Positions 7,001 through 8,192 of a DNA stretch of 8,192 bases are shown here, one piece after another (position 1 is the stretch's first letter; the number at the start of each line of letters is the position of its first letter). A model generated the notes under the pieces. The model was given only the letters and a program-made list of their open reading frames with translations. It was not told the DNA's origin and made no database searches. The position numbers and the translations under genes were made by a program. The stretch lies in the NCBI GenBank assembly GCA_016303065.1, contig JAEDMJ010000069.1:1-8192 (forward strand), in the 5' to 3' direction. The stretch is from Clostridiales bacterium (GTDB lineage Bacteria; Bacillota; Clostridia; Oscillospirales; QAMX01).

Positions 7001-7707
7001 TCCGGCGGAATCACCGGGATGACGTTAAGTATCATCCACTCGGGACGGTTTCCGGAAAGACGGAACGCGTCGACGACCTCAAGCCTCTTGACGATGCGGA
7101 CTTTCTTCTGCCCCGAAGCCGCGGCAAGATCCGCGCGGAGCTGCTTTGAAAGCGCGTTGAGGTCGATCTCCGCAAGGAGCTTCTGGATGGCTTCCGCGCC
7201 CATCTCGGCCTTGAAATCGTTCTCGTACTTCTCGTAGCACTCCTGATATTCCTTTTCAGTCAGCGTCTGCATTTTCTGAAGGGGCGTATCTCCCGGATCG
7301 GTGACAATGTACAGGGAGAAATAGAGAACTCTTTCCAGTATCTTCGGAGTTATATCGAGGATGAGTCCCATTCTTGAGGGAATACCCCTGAAATACCAGA
7401 TATGGGAAACCGGAGCGGCCAGTTCGATGTGGCCCATGCGCTCGCGGCGAACCGCCTTTTTGGTGACTTCAACTCCGCAGCGTTCACAGATCTTGCCCTT
7501 GAAGCGGACTTTTTTGTACTTTCCGCAGTGGCACTCCCAGTCCTTTGTGGGTCCGAAGATCCTTTCGCAGAACAGGCCTTCGCGCTCGGGTTTAAGGGTT
7601 CGGTAGTTTATTGTTTCTGGCTTTTTGACTTCGCCGTAAGACCAGCTTCTGATCATATCGGGCGAAGCTATTCCGATTTTTATTGCGCTGAACTCAAGCT
7701 TACTCAT
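4057..7707 (-). CDS. rpoC: DNA-directed RNA polymerase subunit beta'
   Basis: The complete 1216-residue subunit forms, with beta, the catalytic core of RNA polymerase. Visible landmarks are zinc site 1 (Cys59, 61, 74, 77), the lid/rudder and clamp region (about 230-345), and the catalytic NADFDGD loop with Mg-binding Asp448, 450 and 452. The bridge-helix segment GARKGLADTALRTADSGYL is at about 760-778. Zinc site 2 (Cys796, 870, 877, 880) has the same spacing as E. coli, and the trigger loop MRTFHTGG is at 914-921. Length and clamp sequence suit Clostridia; there is no large Gram-negative-type insertion. Two oddities: residues 755-760 before the bridge helix read FTAARG instead of the usual FISTHG, and the C-terminus ends in an acidic tail (about 1197-1216). 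ATG 7707 is preceded by AAGGAG at 7-nt spacing, 18 bp after the rpoB stop, so the two genes are cotranscribed; a terminator lies just downstream. Confidence 0.99.
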   Translation of the reverse strand: MSKLEFSAIKIGIASPDMIRSWSYGEVKKPETINYRTLKPEREGLFCERIFGPTKDWECHCGKYKKVRFKGKICERCGVEVTKKAVRRERMGHIELAAPVSHIWYFRGIPSRMGLILDITPKILERVLYFSLYIVTDPGDTPLQKMQTLTEKEYQECYEKYENDFKAEMGAEAIQKLLAEIDLNALSKQLRADLAAASGQKKVRIVKRLEVVDAFRLSGNRPEWMILNVIPVIPPDIRPMVPIDGGRFATSDLNDLYRRVINRNNRLQRLLELDAPEIIVRNEKRMLQEAVDALINNGRRGRPVTGPNNRALKSLSDMLSGKQGRFRQNLLGKRVDYSGRSVIVVGPNLKIYQCGLPKEMALELFKPFVMKRLVESGAANNIKIAKKMVERTRPEVWDELEDIIKQHPVMLNRAPTLHRLGIQAFEPVLVEGRALKLHPLVCTAYNADFDGDQMAIHVPLSAEAQAEARFLMLSANNLLRPQDGNPVTVPTQDMILGCYWLTMTMEKENKPDSEQRCFINEDEVRLAYDEKIITMHEPIKVRKFGDFHGEQRSYLVRTTMGRIIFNEQIPQDLGYVDRDDPEHFLDYEVDMVIGKKALSGLISACIKKHGFALTAEVLDRIKETGFHYSTLGAITISVADMIIPKEKKAMLAETEEKVIKIDQQYRRGYVSAEERMRYTLAEWEATTEAVSDVMFNGFAKDNPIYIMQDSGARGNKAQIRQLAGMRGLIRNTAGKTIETPIKSNYREGLTVLEYFTAARGARKGLADTALRTADSGYLTRRLVDVSQEVIIREEDCGTKEGMEVYEIVHNDQVIEKFKDRLIGRYLAADFVDEATGEVLVSSDTLMTEKEAKIIMDRGVRKIRIRSVLACACRYGVCAKCYGSNLATGGPMNIGEAVGIIAAQSIGEPGTQLTMRTFHTGGVAGKDAADITRGLPRVEEMFEVRKPKRAAVLTEIEGTVRIEAAKKVTVKNVSVVSDSGEVKVYQIPVSAGILVKDGDRVVKGQELTEGILHPQDVLRTRGVEAVEDYILKEVQMVYRSSAMDINDRHIEVIVRQMMKKVRVDDPGDTDLLLGSYVDKYEIAVQNAKVQARIDAGETNLKLAEFSQTLMGITRAALATDSFLSAASFQETNRILTDASIKGKVDPLIGTKENVIIGKLIPAGTGLERYRTSEDIHEDHITLPRNVGVNLQEPDYNLDDEDAERSEDEEFEDEGDEE

Positions 7708-7725
7708 CGGCAGTCTCCTTCATTC

Positions 7726-8192
7726 TCAGTAATCACCGTTTTCGTCGAAGTCGTCAGAGTCCATGACCTGCTCTTCGGCAAAAATATCGTCCAGCGAATC
7801 ATCGCTGCCGGAAATATAGTTTCCTTCTTCGTCCTCAAAGCCGTATCCCTGGCTTTCGAACTCGCTGTCGGAGCTCATGTACTCGATATCCTGCTCGCTG
7901 ACGGGTTCGTCGTCCTCAAGAGCGAGGTCGATTTCTTCACCGTTCTTGTCGAGAACGCGGATGTCAAGACAGAGCGCCTGGAGCTCCTTGACAAGGACTT
8001 TGAAGGATTCCGGAATACCCGGTGTCGGAATATTCTGTCCCTTGACGATCGCTTCGTAGGTTTTGACGCGTCCCACGATATCGTCCGACTTGACGGTGAG
8101 GATCTCCTGCAGGGTATAGGCCGCGCCGTAGGCCTCCAGAGCCCAGACCTCCATTTCGCCGAAGCGCTGTCCGCCGAACTGGGCCTTGCCGC
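7726..8192 (-). CDS. rpoB: DNA-directed RNA polymerase subunit beta, C-terminal part (5' end cut by window edge)
   Basis: The last 154 residues of beta are present; the gene enters from the right edge. The segment GKAQFGGQRFGEMEVWALEA and the following YGAAYTLQE are the near-invariant C-terminal block of beta that contacts beta' and anchors the clamp. The frame is open through the edge, so the ATG at 8154 is an internal methionine, not a start. After the conserved part (to about PVSEQDIEYM) comes a long acidic, Ser/Gly-rich tail ending DFDENGDY. The stop TGA at 7728-7726 lies 18 bp before rpoC, the usual operon arrangement. The rifampicin-binding region is outside the window. Confidence 0.98.
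   Translation of the reverse strand, partial: GKAQFGGQRFGEMEVWALEAYGAAYTLQEILTVKSDDIVGRVKTYEAIVKGQNIPTPGIPESFKVLVKELQALCLDIRVLDKNGEEIDLALEDDEPVSEQDIEYMSSDSEFESQGYGFEDEEGNYISGSDDSLDDIFAEEQVMDSDDFDENGDY

Noticed and set aside
4174..7149. 991-codon plus-strand open frame opposite rpoC
   Set aside because: It lies wholly antisense to a certain rpoC, has no domain I recognise and has the Asp/Val/Leu-rich composition expected when a GC-rich, codon-biased gene is read in reverse. It is a by-product of rpoC codon use.
7726..8154. A separate 142-residue gene starting at ATG 8154
   Set aside because: The frame continues upstream through GKAQFGGQRFGE to the window edge; this is the C-terminal end of rpoB, not an independent gene.

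Overview
The window comes from a Gram-positive, Clostridia-like bacterium; a GC-rich relative of the Oscillospiraceae or Christensenellales is my best guess. This rests on the clostridial-style RpoC, a LysM plus peptidoglycan-binding M14 peptidase, a NifU-like/GGGtGRT gene pair, strong AAGGAG/GGGAGG ribosome-binding sites and GC-rich genes separated by AT-rich gaps. The assignment is an inference; no 16S or other taxonomic marker has been compared.

Layout, left to right. Positions 1-1359 hold a two-gene minus-strand operon: a 230-residue NifU/IscU-type iron-sulfur scaffold (667-1359), followed after 18 bp by a GGGtGRT-family protein that runs off the left edge (1-648, 216 N-terminal residues). 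A good sigma-A-type promoter with an extended -10 lies in front of the pair. The 167-bp divergent gap (1360-1526) also carries three copies of the palindrome TCCGGA. Positions 1527-2804 (plus strand) encode an M14 zinc peptidase with a TTG start. It has a peptidoglycan-binding domain, a LysM domain and a catalytic domain resembling gamma-D-glutamyl-diaminopimelate endopeptidase, and it cannot have a signal peptide. It converges on a five-Asp-box sialidase-like beta-propeller gene (minus strand, about 2865-3971), and a strong hairpin sits between the two. Next, on the minus strand, come rpoC (4057-7707, complete, 1216 residues) and the 3' end of rpoB (7726 to the right edge), separated by 18 bp. 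A perfect 11-bp-stem terminator closes rpoC.

How the genes relate. rpoB and rpoC make the two large RNA polymerase subunits from one transcript. The terminator and the sialidase-like gene lie where many Firmicutes have a ribosomal L7Ae-like gene and then rpsL-rpsG-fusA-tuf, so the locus is rearranged or the str genes are elsewhere. The NifU-like/GGGtGRT pair is the least understood part of the window. Its linkage, cysteine content and codon use suggest an abundant iron-sulfur or metal-linked module of unknown function. The propeller gene lacks the usual sialidase RIP arginine motif and has its own conserved-looking signatures. There are no tRNA or rRNA genes, CRISPR arrays or insertion sequences, and no gene-free stretch longer than about 170 bp.
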